Source: Fibrobacterota bacterium (GTDB lineage Bacteria > Fibrobacterota > Fibrobacteria > UBA5070). Taken from it: a stretch of DNA of 24,080 nucleotides. A program made the translations under genes and the position numbers. Under the pieces are notes generated by a model. It searched no databases. It saw only the letters and a program-made list of their open reading frames with translations, and had not been told where the DNA came from. Positions 8,079 through 18,100 of the stretch are shown here, piece by piece; within the stretch, counting starts at the first letter, position 1, and each line of letters opens with the position of its first letter. The stretch spans positions 1-24,080 of the forward strand of contig JADKBN010000011.1 of NCBI GenBank assembly GCA_016715065.1, in the 5' to 3' direction.

Positions 8079-9396
8079 GCGGCCTTCTCCAGCAGCGGCG
8101 TGACCCGGACCCGACCGGTGAGGAGGTCGTCCATGAGGCCACGCTTCTTTTCGTGAAGCTTAGCAACAGCAATTTGTTCAGAATCAATGCGCAGGCTTGC
8201 TTCCAGAAGAATGGCTTCGATTTGAAGCTGCTCATTCCTTGATGGAACCGGAAGTAATACAGATCGCAGCGTTTCAGAACGAATCGCCATCATGGTGCCA
8301 CCCTGTTGATCCTTTGCAAAATGTTTCTGAATCCATGGCGCATAGTTCATCTGCAGCATGGCAAGGTAAGGCGAATACTTGTCACGATCGATAGATATAG
8401 TCCACGTATGCTTCGACGATAGCGCAAGCCCTATATCATCTGGCACCAGACAACACCGCCCGACTGTTCCCATAATCGTGATCATGAGATCTGACGGGCG
8501 AACGGCATAGCGTGAAAGCTGTGCAAATTTTAGCGGCGTTACAAATCTGCGGAAATCGGTTACAAATTGTTCGGTGTAAACATTGTCGATTCCAAGCAAA
8601 GGAAGCCCTTGTTCGACCAACTCATCTTTCAACAAGGCACTGCCAAATGGGCCAGATCGCATTGCGGGACTGACATCCGCAAGAAGATTCTGAAGCTGGT
8701 GAACTTCCCACTCCTTCGGGGTCCAGCCCAGCGGGGACTCCTTGTAAAGGTGTGGGGCCTCGGTTTGGGGCAGGCGCAGTTGACCGTTGGCGTCGATGCC
8801 ACGGGTCAGCAGGTCGTGCAGCAGGCCTTGCTTGACTGCCTTGAGCTTCTCCAGGATCGCCTCGGTCTGCTGAACCGCAGTTTCAAGTGCTCGTAAAACT
8901 GAGACGATATGGGGCTGTTCTTTCTGGGGTGGCAAGATCTTGACCCTCAGCAATCCTCCAGGGCCGGCCATGATGCTACCTTGGCGGTGGAGCCGACTTG
9001 CCTTCCGACGACGTTTTCCGCCTGCAGGATAGTAGCGAAGTAATCCCTGTCAACCAGATCAAGATTCGGTTGCATTCGAAGAAGATGTGAATCCATAATG
9101 CCAGGCTCTGCATCTTTAGGAAATACAGAACACTTCCCTGTGGTACCCATCATGGATAACACAACATCACCTTCTTTTAGCTCACAGGAAGAAAGGCTCT
9201 GATATTTTGACCCAGAGATTTTGCGCTCGCCGAGCGCCCAATCGTTCGCAATTACATTTTCCTGGCCATATACTTTCACACCCTGTTTGACCATTTCTTC
9301 TTTACGAAGTTGACTTCCAAAAGGTCCAATCTTTATCGCGCCTTTCCATGAGCCGCAAAGCTCTTCGACCGTATTGGTCGGGAATGATTCAGACAT
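8075..9396 (-). CDS. hsdS: Type I restriction-modification specificity subunit S (HsdS), frameshifted as written
   Basis: DNA-recognition subunit, about 440 aa once repaired, with two target-recognition domains. TRD1 (about 9010-9390) and TRD2 (about 8160-8700) share the framework K/R-x-GPFGS ... VKQG or VEQG ... MGTTG/MGTVG, as expected for the two half-repeats. Each is followed by a coiled-coil spacer ending in GLLHDLLTRG or GLMDDLLTGR. The frame breaks near 8968. Reading TCATGG as TCAATGG joins VGSTAKVAS to the MAGPGG segment in one frame. ATG 9396 overlaps the hsdM stop by 8 nt, and the TGA at 8075-8077 overlaps the next GTG start. GC is near 40-45 % in the TRDs against about 67 % in the central spacer. 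Confidence 0.94.
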
Positions 9397-11869
9397 ACCC
9401 CAACCCCTTCAAGAACCCCTGCAGGGCTTGCGCCGCCTCGTCACGCTTGGCTTCGATCTCGGTCAGGGTCACGTGGTACTTGTCCCACCAGGTCTCGAAG
9501 GCACCCACGACGTCCTTGAGCTGGGCGGCCACGTAACGGTCCACGATGGCCTGCATGTCGTTGTGCAGGATAGTCAGCAGCAGGTCAGACGCTGCCTCGG
9601 GCGTCAGCGCTGCCACGGCAGTCTCCAGCCTCTCGGTGGTGCCCGCCTTCTTGTTCTTGATTTCTTTGCCAATTTTTGACAGCTCTGTCTTCCAAGCCTT
9701 CAACTGGGCTTCGTCGACCGCCTCGTCTTCCGACGGTTCGTCGGCGCCCTCGTCGTCGTCGCTCTTTTGGGGCGCAGCGGCTTTGAGGTTGGCCTCCAGC
9801 TCGGCTTTGCGCGCTTCCAGTTCGGCCAGCGCTTCCACGAACTCGTTCATCAGCAAGCGCACCAGCTTGTGATCCAACGGGTTCTGTCGGCTCTTGTCTT
9901 CGGTGTCTTCCTGGGCGGCCAGGATGGTGTCGCGCCAGCTTTGGATGAGGCCCAGCGGCCCGCGCGCCATGATGGTCTGGAACTCGTACTTGTTTGTGTC
10001 CCAGAAGCCGGCGCTGATGCCGCGCACCTGGTATTCGTCCAATAACCCCACCGGCGCCAGGGTCTCGGCGAAGCTTTCCAGCAGGTCGTTACGTGTCTCC
10101 ACAAAGCTGGCCTGGCCCTGCAGCGCGGCGATGCGGGGGCTGTGCGTCTTCCACCACTTGTCGAAAGCGTTCTGGTTGGCATCTTCCTGCCGGGCCTTGC
10201 CCGCGTTCTGGTCCACCGCGGCCTTCAGGCTTTCGCGTGTGGCCAATTCAGGACGGAAGTCCAGGTACTTGGCGTCGCGCTCCACCAGCAGGTCCATGGG
10301 GTTCACGCCGTGCGCCGTGAAGATGCGGGCCTTGGCCTCCAGCTCGGACTTGGGGATGCCGCCCACCAGATGGGCGCGCACATCGTGCGGCTCCGGCGGC
10401 GGCGTGTTGTCCACGTAACGTCGGATGTTGAGGTTGCAGGCGTTGGCGTCGTCCAAGAGCGTGGCATTGTCGACCACGGCGGCAAAGCCCGGGATGTCGC
10501 GGAAGTCTTCGTAGGCCTTCACGATCTTTTCGATGTGCTCGGGCAGCAGGTAGTTCTGGGCGCGACCTTCAAAATATTCGCGGTCGGCGTTGATGAACAA
10601 GACCTTGCCTTGGCGCTTTGGCGGCTTGCCGCTCACCCGGCGGGCGCCCACCTGGCTGCGCTGGCGCAACACCAGAATGCACGCGGGGATGCCGGTGCCG
10701 TAGAACAAGTTCGGGGCCACGCCGATCACGGCCTCCAACAAGTCGTCGGCGATGATGCCGCGCCGGATGCGTCCTTCGTCGCCGCCGCGAAACAGCACGC
10801 CGTGCGGCAACACGGTGGCTACCATGCCGCAGGCGTTCGTGACCGCGAGCATGTGTTGCACGAACATGAGGTCGGCCTTCTTGGAGCCCAATCCAACCTC
10901 GCCGTACCCGAACCGCTCGGCGCGGAACTTGGGGTTCCAGGCAGCGGTCCCGTCGGGATTCTTCTCGCTGTTACCCCAGGTCTGAGAAAATGGCGGATTG
11001 GTGAGCACACGATCGAATCGCATGAGCTCTCCGTCTTCCACATGGGCAGGATCCCCAAGGGTATCGTCGTTTCGAAGATCCGCCGTGTTGATGCCATGAA
11101 GCAGCATGTTCATTTTGGCGATCGACCAAACCGTTCCGCTATCTTCCTGACCAAACAAGTTGGCGCGACGGCCATCCTGTCCCTGCTCGTCCATGTATTC
11201 TTTGGCCGTGATGAGCATGCCGCCTGACCCACAACACGGGTCGTACACGTGGTGCTGCACATCGGGCTTGAGCAGACGCACCATCAGGCGCACCACCGAG
11301 CGGGGCGTATAGAACTCGCCGCCCTTCTTGCCGGCGGAGTCAGCAAACTGTGCGATCAGGTACTCGTATGCCGCACCCAACAGGTCAGGAAATTCGAAGT
11401 CCTCGTTGCGCAGTCTGTGCTTGCCGAAGTGTGAAATCAACTCGCGAAGCTTGATGTCCAGAATTTTGTTCTGTCCGATTTTACGATTGAAGTCGATATG
11501 CTCGAGCACCTCACGAAGGCTTGAGTTTCCGCTTTCAATGCCAGCCAGGGCTTTGTTTAAAAAGTCCCCCACGTTCTTATGGGCATTGTCACGGAGGAAG
11601 TCGTATCTCGATTCAGGAGGGACCCAGAAGGCGCCTTCTACTCTGTACCAACGGGGGTTTGCTGCCGAGGCTTCAGCGGCGGCACGACTTTCTCCGGCTT
11701 GCACACGCTCGGCAATGACCTCGTCGCGGCGCTGATCGAACACGTCGGAACAACGCTTCAGGAACAACATCCCGAAGATGTATTCCTTGTACTCGGAGGC
11801 ATCCATCTTGCCGCGCAAAATGTCGGCGGCTTTGAAAAGGTGGCGTTCGAGCTGAGGTAGGGTCAACAC
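9389..11869 (-). CDS. hsdM: Type I restriction-modification methyltransferase subunit M (HsdM)
   Basis: SAM-dependent adenine-N6 methyltransferase of the type I complex, 826 aa and intact. The N-terminal helical HsdM_N domain (about 4-150) is followed by GEFYTPR (184-190), SAM motif I DPCCGSGG (210-217) and catalytic NPPF (291-294). The C-terminal region, about 300 residues beyond the catalytic domain, is unusually long compared with the roughly 500-aa classical HsdM. It holds a charged acidic linker (SDDDEGADEPSEDE) and long helices. I start at GTG 11869 because AAGGA lies 9 nt upstream and similarity begins at LTLPQLERHL. The open frame runs further to 12022, but that part overlaps the TrmB promoter. 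The stop overlaps the hsdS start. Confidence 0.96.
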   Translation of the reverse strand: MLTLPQLERHLFKAADILRGKMDASEYKEYIFGMLFLKRCSDVFDQRRDEVIAERVQAGESRAAAEASAANPRWYRVEGAFWVPPESRYDFLRDNAHKNVGDFLNKALAGIESGNSSLREVLEHIDFNRKIGQNKILDIKLRELISHFGKHRLRNEDFEFPDLLGAAYEYLIAQFADSAGKKGGEFYTPRSVVRLMVRLLKPDVQHHVYDPCCGSGGMLITAKEYMDEQGQDGRRANLFGQEDSGTVWSIAKMNMLLHGINTADLRNDDTLGDPAHVEDGELMRFDRVLTNPPFSQTWGNSEKNPDGTAAWNPKFRAERFGYGEVGLGSKKADLMFVQHMLAVTNACGMVATVLPHGVLFRGGDEGRIRRGIIADDLLEAVIGVAPNLFYGTGIPACILVLRQRSQVGARRVSGKPPKRQGKVLFINADREYFEGRAQNYLLPEHIEKIVKAYEDFRDIPGFAAVVDNATLLDDANACNLNIRRYVDNTPPPEPHDVRAHLVGGIPKSELEAKARIFTAHGVNPMDLLVERDAKYLDFRPELATRESLKAAVDQNAGKARQEDANQNAFDKWWKTHSPRIAALQGQASFVETRNDLLESFAETLAPVGLLDEYQVRGISAGFWDTNKYEFQTIMARGPLGLIQSWRDTILAAQEDTEDKSRQNPLDHKLVRLLMNEFVEALAELEARKAELEANLKAAAPQKSDDDEGADEPSEDEAVDEAQLKAWKTELSKIGKEIKNKKAGTTERLETAVAALTPEAASDLLLTILHNDMQAIVDRYVAAQLKDVVGAFETWWDKYHVTLTEIEAKRDEAAQALQGFLKGLGYV

Positions 11870-11878
11870 GGTCGTGAG

Positions 11879-11883
11879 TCCTT
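11879..11883 (-). promoter_or_regulatory. hsdM ribosome-binding site
   Basis: AAGGA on the minus strand, 9 nt before GTG 11869. It decides the hsdM start in favour of GTG 11869 over the longer open frame. Confidence 0.6.
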
Positions 11884-11893
11884 GGGCAAAACC

Positions 11894-11901
11894 CAAAGTT
11901 A
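11894..11901 (-). promoter_or_regulatory. Candidate -7 box of the hsdM promoter (TAnnTTTG)
   Basis: TAACTTTG on the minus strand matches the Bacteroidota -7 consensus exactly. Transcription would start near 11887, giving an 18-nt leader that includes the AAGGA site. No TTTG is found at the -33 position, so the match is partial. Confidence 0.35.
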
Positions 11902-11940
11902 ACTGACAAAGGCAATCGTCTTGATGGAGGCGGTCTCCCC

Positions 11941-11969
11941 TTGCCATCCAGAGCGTAGTACTGTATAAT
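11941..11969 (+). promoter_or_regulatory. Sigma-70-like promoter of the TrmB-type gene, leaderless
   Basis: TTGCCA (11941-11946), a 17-bp spacer and TATAAT (11964-11969). The ATG lies only 6 nt after the -10 box, so transcription should begin at or next to the start codon, and no ribosome-binding site fits in between. The imperfect dyad TAGT...ACTA (11957-11977) covers the -10 box and could be an autoregulatory site. Confidence 0.6.
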
Positions 11970-11975
11970 ACCACT

Positions 11976-12683
11976 ATGTCTTCTCCAGATTTCATCGACG
12001 CCTTGCAAGCCTTGGGGTTCACCGGCCAGGAAGCCGCTCTCTACCGCGCCCTCCTGGAACACGGGGAGCTTTCCGGGTACGAAGCCGCCAAGGAAACCGG
12101 AATCTCCAGATCCAACGCCTACCACGCGCTGGCAAGCCTGGTGGAAAAAGGCTTCGCTTCCCGTGTGGAAGGCGAGGCCACCCGCTACGCGGCGCTGTCG
12201 TTGGAAGACGTCGGACGCCTGGTGCGGTCTCGACAGGAAATGTCGATCAAGAACGCGTTGGCCGCCGCTCCCCAGGTCAAGCAGGGAGGGACGCCGTTCT
12301 TGTCGGTGTCCGGGCGTGCGGCGGTACTGGAGCGCATGCGTTTGCTGTGCCAAGGCGCCGAGGACCGCTTGTATCTGGCCTTGGATGCCACCGACCTCGA
12401 GGACATTCGCGACGATCTGGCAGAGGCGACGGCCCGAGGCATTCGCGTGACCGTGTTGTGCAACCGCGCTTGGGAACTGGATGGTGCCTTGGTGCACGTG
12501 CGTCGCAAGGCGCGAGGGCCGGTGAGAGTCATCGCCGACGGTCGCAAGGTGCTGACGGGCGAGCTGGACCAGGCGCGCGGCGAATGCGTGTTTTCCGAAA
12601 ACCCCCACTTGGTGAACCTCATCAAGGATTCCCTCACCCACGAAATCCAGATCGTGCAAGCGCGAGCCACGGAAAGAAACTGA
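11976..12683 (+). CDS. TrmB-family transcriptional regulator
   Basis: A 235-aa regulator with an N-terminal TrmB winged helix (about 5-75): a GFTGQEAALYRALL opening helix, then SGYEAAKETGISRSNAYHAL as the recognition region. A C-terminal PLD-like effector domain (about 100-225) follows. TrmB proteins usually bind sugars or other small ligands and control transport or metabolic genes. The ligand here cannot be read from sequence. The gene is divergent from hsdM across a 106-bp gap. Its stop (12681-12683) lies 1 nt before the ATG of the decarboxylase gene, so both are one operon and the decarboxylase is its likeliest target. No ribosome-binding site precedes the ATG, consistent with a leaderless message. 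Confidence 0.88.
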   Translation: MSSPDFIDALQALGFTGQEAALYRALLEHGELSGYEAAKETGISRSNAYHALASLVEKGFASRVEGEATRYAALSLEDVGRLVRSRQEMSIKNALAAAPQVKQGGTPFLSVSGRAAVLERMRLLCQGAEDRLYLALDATDLEDIRDDLAEATARGIRVTVLCNRAWELDGALVHVRRKARGPVRVIADGRKVLTGELDQARGECVFSENPHLVNLIKDSLTHEIQIVQARATERN

Positions 12684-12684
12684 C

Positions 12685-13912
12685 ATGAATGCCCCCGCCG
12701 ACCATCTGACATGGCTTCCCTCCGAGCTCGTACGGGAGCTGGTCCAGGAACACGGATCGCCTTTGTATGTCTACCACGAGCCCACCTTGCGTACGCGGTG
12801 CCGCGAGGTCGCGGGAATGTTGCCGGGGCGCGACTTCCATCCGTCGGTGTCCATCAAGACCAACGGAAACCCCTCCCTCCTGGCCATCGCGCGCCAAGAG
12901 GGTTTGGGCGGCGACGCCATGAGCCCCGGCGAGATCCTCCTGCTGGAGCGCGCGGGTTTCCGGTCCGACGAGATCTTCTTCATTCCCAACAACGTCTCGC
13001 GGGAGGAGTTGGTGTTCGCCCACGAGCGTGGCATCCTCACCAGTCTGGATTCCTTGGATCATGCGCTTGGCCGCCGATGTGTTCGCGGGCGACGAGGTGG
13101 CCTTGCGGATCAATCCGCTGGTGGGGGATGGCCACCACGGAAAGGTGGTCACGGCCGGAGCACGGGTGAAGTTCGGGATCCTCCCGTCCGAGGTGCCGCA
13201 AGCACTGGAAATTCTGGCAGCGGGGCGGGTGTCGGTGGCTGGACTGAACCAACACATCGGCTCCGGGTTTCTCACGGCCGAGCGATACCTGGAGGCTGCA
13301 AATGCCTTGTTGGAGGTTTGCCGAGGGGTGCCTTCCGCGCGATTTGCGGATTTTGGCGGAGGGTTCGGGATCGGGTATGGCGGCGAGACGCGGCTGGATC
13401 TGTCTGCGGTCGGTGCGGGACTTTCCTGTCTGCTGGTGGATTGGGAGCGCGAGACGGGGCGAAGTTTGCGCGCAGGTGGAGCCGGGGCGCCACGTGTTCG
13501 CCGAGTGCGGTGGCGATCCCCGGGACGGTCCACGCCATCAAAGGAGCGCGTAGGAATCCACGTTGCCGGCTGCGACATCGGCTTCAACGTGTTGCAGCGT
13601 CCTGTGTTGTACGATTCCTACCACCACATCGATCTGGTGCCGCAGGAGGTTTCCGATCGTCCGTTGGTGGATGTGCAATGGGTGGGCAACATCTGCGAGT
13701 CCGGCGACATCCTGGGACATGACAGGAAGTGTCTTCTTCCGAAGGTGGGCGATCATCTGGTGGTGCGCGACGCCGGTGCCTACGGCTGGGCGATGTCCTC
13801 CAGCTACAACGCCAGGCCTCGCGCGGCGGAGGTCCTGCTGGCTGGCGACGGCTCCGTACGCACGATCCGCCGACGGGAGACCTGGGAAGACCTGCTGTCC
13901 GCCTTGCCCTGA
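12685..13912 (+). CDS. PLP-dependent decarboxylase, diaminopimelate/ornithine decarboxylase fold (LysA-like), frameshifted
   Basis: About 409 aa when frames are joined. Family hallmarks appear in order: the PLP lysine in SIKTNGNP (K58), GGDAMSPGE, NQHIGSGF, FADFGGGFGIGY, EPGRHVFAECG, CESGD, and the C-terminal GAYGWAMSSSYN. These define the alanine-racemase-like barrel plus beta domain of meso-diaminopimelate, ornithine or carboxynorspermidine decarboxylases. LysA (lysine synthesis) is likely, but the exact substrate is open. Breaks occur near 13060, 13470-13490, 13508 and 13545. At the second, adding A to GAAG and C to GCAGG restores RKFARQVEPGR. ATG 12685 has GGAAAG about 8 nt upstream and follows the TrmB stop by 1 nt. 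Confidence 0.82.
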
Positions 13913-14011
13913 CGGGAAGCCGGGTTGCTGGTCTGTTCGATTTCCGACAAGATTTCATGTGTGTGCCGGAATGTGGAGATTTCGTTCCTGTTTTTGCACC
14001 TTCTTGCCACT
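13913..14011 (+). other. Intergenic gap before the efflux genes
   Basis: A 99-bp spacer. TGTTTTTG at 13989-13996 is one base from the TAnnTTTG box seen before other genes, and TTTGCACC recurs before ileS. No clear -35 or -33 element and no hairpin were found. Confidence 0.3.
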
Positions 14012-15116
14012 ATGTCGATCCTCTCGCGTGCGGTCTTGATGTCCGGTCTCTGTGGTTTGTTCGTGCTTTCTGCCTGCAAGCAGAAGCCCCAAGAGGCGAA
14101 AGGCCCTCCGGGCAAGGACCGCGTGGCCAAGTTCGCCGCCACCTTGGTGGTGTCGGCGCCGTTTGGCGATTCCACCGCGGGGCTGGCGGGTCAAGGCGCG
14201 CGATCGCATCGATTTGCGCACCGAGGCCGCCGGCCGCATCCGCGAGATCGGGTTTCGGGAAGGCGCCCAGGTTCGTGCGGGCCAGGTGATCGTTCGTCTG
14301 GAAGATGCCGAAGCCAGAGCCTCCCGCGATCGCGCCGCCGCCAAGGTCCGACTTTCCGTCGCGACCCTCAAACGGGTGCGCGAACAGTCAACGCGCAGTC
14401 GGCGAGCTTGCAGCAGCTGGAAACCTCGCTGGCGGATTCCGCCGTATGCCAAGCGGATCTCGCCTTGGCCGAAGCCTCGTTGGCCAAGATGGAGGTGCGC
14501 GCCCCCTTTGCGGGAACGGTCGGCATGCGGGAGGTCAGCATGGGCCAGTGGGTTCCCAACGGACAATTATTGACCGCTCTGGTGGGCTCGGGAGATGTTC
14601 GCTTGGAATGGGCCCTGCCAGAGGGCTTGGCGTTTCGGCTTGCACCGGGCATGGCGCTGTCCTGGCGCGATCCGGGGAGTGCGCGCGGGGGGCGGGCGCA
14701 TGTGGAGGCGCTGGCTCCGGAACTGGACGAAACCACCCGCACGAGGCGTCTGTTGGCGGCCTGCAAGACCGGATGCCAGGGATTGGTCCCCGGGGCCACG
14801 GTGGAGGTGACTCTTCCTGCCGAACCAGGGACCCGTGATGTCCATTCCCTCGCAGGCGCTGTCTGGTGGCCCCAAGGGAACCGGGGTGTTCCTGGCCCGC
14901 GAAGGAAAGGCGCTGTTCGTGCCCGTGGTGGCCGGCAGGCGCAATTCCGAACGGGTCGAGCTCGTGTCTGGACTGCATGAAGGCGATACCGTACTGCTTC
15001 CCGGGGCCCAGCCGCCCAAGTCCGGCGCACCGGTGGAGATCGCCCGCCTGCTGACGGAGGGGCCGCGACCGAGGTCTGGCGACGCGACCGACAGCTTGGG
15101 CGGGAGCAAGCCGTGA
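14012..15116 (+). CDS. RND efflux periplasmic adaptor (MFP/HlyD family) lipoprotein, frameshifted
   Basis: Membrane-fusion adaptor linking the inner-membrane pump to an outer-membrane channel, about 368 aa when joined. The N-terminus carries a lipoprotein signal peptide with lipobox LSAC (Cys at residue 22). A lipoyl half-motif follows in another frame (AAGRIREIGFREGAQVRAGQVI). Next come a helical hairpin with LQQLETSLADS and the second lipoyl half (MEVRAPFAGTVGMREVSMGQWV), then a beta-barrel and a C-terminal segment with SGLHEGDTVLLPG. Frame breaks lie near 14185, 14390 and 14830. The second is repaired by CAGGTCAAC for CAGTCAAC and the third by a longer C run at ACCC. The stop overlaps the permease GTG start as GTGA. 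Confidence 0.86.
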
Positions 15117-18100
15117 GCTTCTCGAAGATGGTCGTTGCCCGGCCGGTATTGGTTTCGGTCGCCTCGGCCTTTTTGCTGTTGTTGGGGTTCGTGGCCATCC
15201 CCAACCTGCCAGTGCGCGAGTATCCGTCCATCGATCCGGCCACCGTGACGGTCAGCGCCTCCTGGCGCGGCGCGGACGCCGAAACGGTGGAAAAGCAACT
15301 GACCGAGCCTTTGGAGCAATCGCTCAACGGCATCGACGGAATCCGTACGATGAGCTCGCAAAGCCGCGACGAGCGCACGCAGATCACGGTGGAGTTTTTG
15401 TTGGGAGTGGATCTGGAGCGGGCGGCCAACGACGTGCGAGATCGCGTGAGCCGCGCCCAGCGCAGTCTTCCGTCCGATGTCGATCCTCCCACCGTGGCCA
15501 AGGCCGACGCCAATTCCACTCCGATCCTGTTGCTGGCCCTGCGCGGTCCGGGCCGGAGTCTGTTGGAACTCAACGAAATCGCCACCGGATTGCAAGACCG
15601 GCTCCAGACCGTCCCGGGACTTGCCGAGGTACGCATTTGGGGCGAGCGCAAGTTCGCCATGCGACTGCGCATCGATCCAGCTAAGCTCGCGGCGGCGGGC
15701 CTGACCTTGCAGGATGTGAAGGCGGTGTTGGCGCGCGAAAACGTGGAACTTCCCGCCGGACAGATCGATGGCAAGGATGTTTCCGTGGCCCTGAAGGCCA
15801 AGACGGGCTTGGCCACGCCCGAGGAGTTCGGAGCGGTGGTGCTGCGCCGCGATGGAACGGGTGTGGTGCGATTGCAGGATGTGGCCCGGGTGGAGCTGGG
15901 GGCCGAAAATGAAAAGACCCTGCTGCGGCTGGGCACCGAGCCCGGGATCGCTTTGGCTTTCGTGGCGCAACCAGGAGCCAACCAGGTCTCCATCGTCGAT
16001 CAGGTCCGCAAACGCCTGCCCCGTCTGGTGTCGGAACTCCCGGAGGGAGTCGTGCTGGAAGAGGTGTTCGACAACACGCGCTTTGTCCGCAAGGCCTTGC
16101 TGGAAGTGGGCGAGACCATCGCCATCGCCTTCGCGTTGGTGGTGCTGGTGATTTTCCTGTTCTTGCGCGAATGGCGCACCACGCTGGTCCCTGTTCTGAC
16201 AGTTCCTGTCTCGCTGGTGGGCGTGTTCGCGCTTGTTTGGGCACTGGGGTACTCCATCAACATCCTCACCTTGTTGGGGGTGGTGCTGGCCATCGGAATC
16301 GTGGTGGACGATGCCATCGTCGTGCTGGAAATCATCTGGTCGCGCGTGGAGGCGGGCATGAATCCGCGCGAAGCGGCGATCAAAGGACTGGACGAGATCT
16401 TCGCCGCCGTGGTCGCCACCACCCTGGTGCTGGCCGCCGTGTTCGTGCCGTTGTTGTTTTTGCAGGGATTCACGGGCCGTCTGTTCCGGGAATTCGGCGT
16501 GGTGGTGGGTGGGTCGGTCCTGATTTCCGGCTTCGTCGCCCTGACGCTTTCCGCCATGCTTTCCAGCCGGGTCCTGCGTCCCCACAGCCGGCACGGCCGG
16601 TTCTATGCGGCCACCGAGCCGTTCTACCAGTGGCTGACGGATTCCTACTCCAGGATTTTGCGAAAATCCCTTCGGTTCCCCTCAGCCGCCGTGGCCGTGC
16701 TGGCCCTTTGCGCCGGGGCGATCTTCCTGCTGTTGGGGGCGCTGCCCAAGGAGCTGGCTCCTGCGGAAGACCGCTCCGCCCTGCAAATCAATGCCACTGC
16801 CCATGAGGGGGCCACTTTCCCATACATGGACTCCTGGATGCGGCGGATGGCCGATTCCCTGGCAACAGTGCCCCAGATCAAGACCTACCTGGTCAACTCC
16901 GGTGCGGGCGGTGCGGGCGGCGCCACCAATTCCGGGTTTGCTCGCGTGGTGCTTTCCGAACCCACCGAGCGGGGTGCCACCCAAGATTCGGTCGCGACCG
17001 TGGTGACCCGGATGCTTGCCAAATTCGGGGGCGCGCGCGCCTCGGTCACCCAGGAACAGGCCATCCGGGTGGGAGGGCGCCAAGCTCTTCCGGTGCAGTT
17101 GGTGGTGCAAGGGCCCGACTTGGAAGCCCTGCGCGAAGTTCTTTCCGATTTGGAGGCGGCCGCCCGGGCCAATCCGGCTTTTTCGGTGGTGGAAACCGAC
17201 CTTCGCTTCACCAAGCCCCGGTTGGAGGTGGACGTGCGCCGCGACCGGCTCTCCGACCTCGGTGTGACTCCGGAAGCCTTGGGGAATTCACTGCAATTGG
17301 CGTTTGGATTGCCCAAATTGGGCGTGTTCCTCCGCCAGGGCAAGCAATATTCCATCCTGGCGGAACTCGACGGAGCCTCCAGTGCCGCGAGCCTCGATCG
17401 CCTGCGGGTGCGCTCGTCCAAAGGCGAATTGGTGCCGGTTTCCGCCCTGGTGAGCCTGCGCGAGACCATGGTCCCGCCGCAGCGGCAGCGACTGGACCGC
17501 GAGGCATGCTTCACGATCTCGGCGGGCTTGAACAAAGGTGTTTCGCTGGGGCAAGGCGTGCAGGCCATGGAGAGTGTGGCCAAGGAGAAACTCGACGATC
17601 GCTTCGTGACCCGCTGGACCGGCTCGGCGCGCGATTTCCAGGAGTCTTCGTCCAGTCTGGGCGCGGTGTTCGGGATGGCCATCCTGGCCGTGTTCCTGCT
17701 GTTGGCCGCCCAGTTCGAGAGCCTGCGCTCGCCGTTTGTGATCCTGCTGACGGTGCCGTTGGCGCTGGTGGGGGCGTTGGGAGCCTTGTGGTTGGCGGGA
17801 ATGACCATGAACCTGTTCAGCCAGATCGGTTTGGTGCTGCTGGTGGGATTGGTGACAAAAAACGGCATCCTGATCGTGGAGTTCGCCACCCAGCGCCTGG
17901 AAACGGGCTTGGATCCGCTGGAGGCGGTGGTCGGCGCGGCCACGGCCCGACTGCGCCCCATCCTCATGACCTCGGTGGCCACCGTGCTGGGGATCCTTCC
18001 CGTGGCCCTCGCGCTGGGAGCCGGCGCCGAAAGCCGCAAGCCCCTGGGCGTGGCGGTGATCGGAGGAATGACCAGTTCGCTGGCTCTCACGTTGTTCGTG

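Noticed and set aside
11870..12022. Extending hsdM to the upstream start at 12022
   Set aside because: The added residues do not resemble HsdM and overlap the TrmB promoter and start. GTG 11869 has an AAGGA site at good spacing.
14567..16594. A 675-codon minus-strand frame rich in His and Gln
   Set aside because: It lies opposite the adaptor and permease and its composition is the mirror of GC-rich codons, so I treat it as a shadow.
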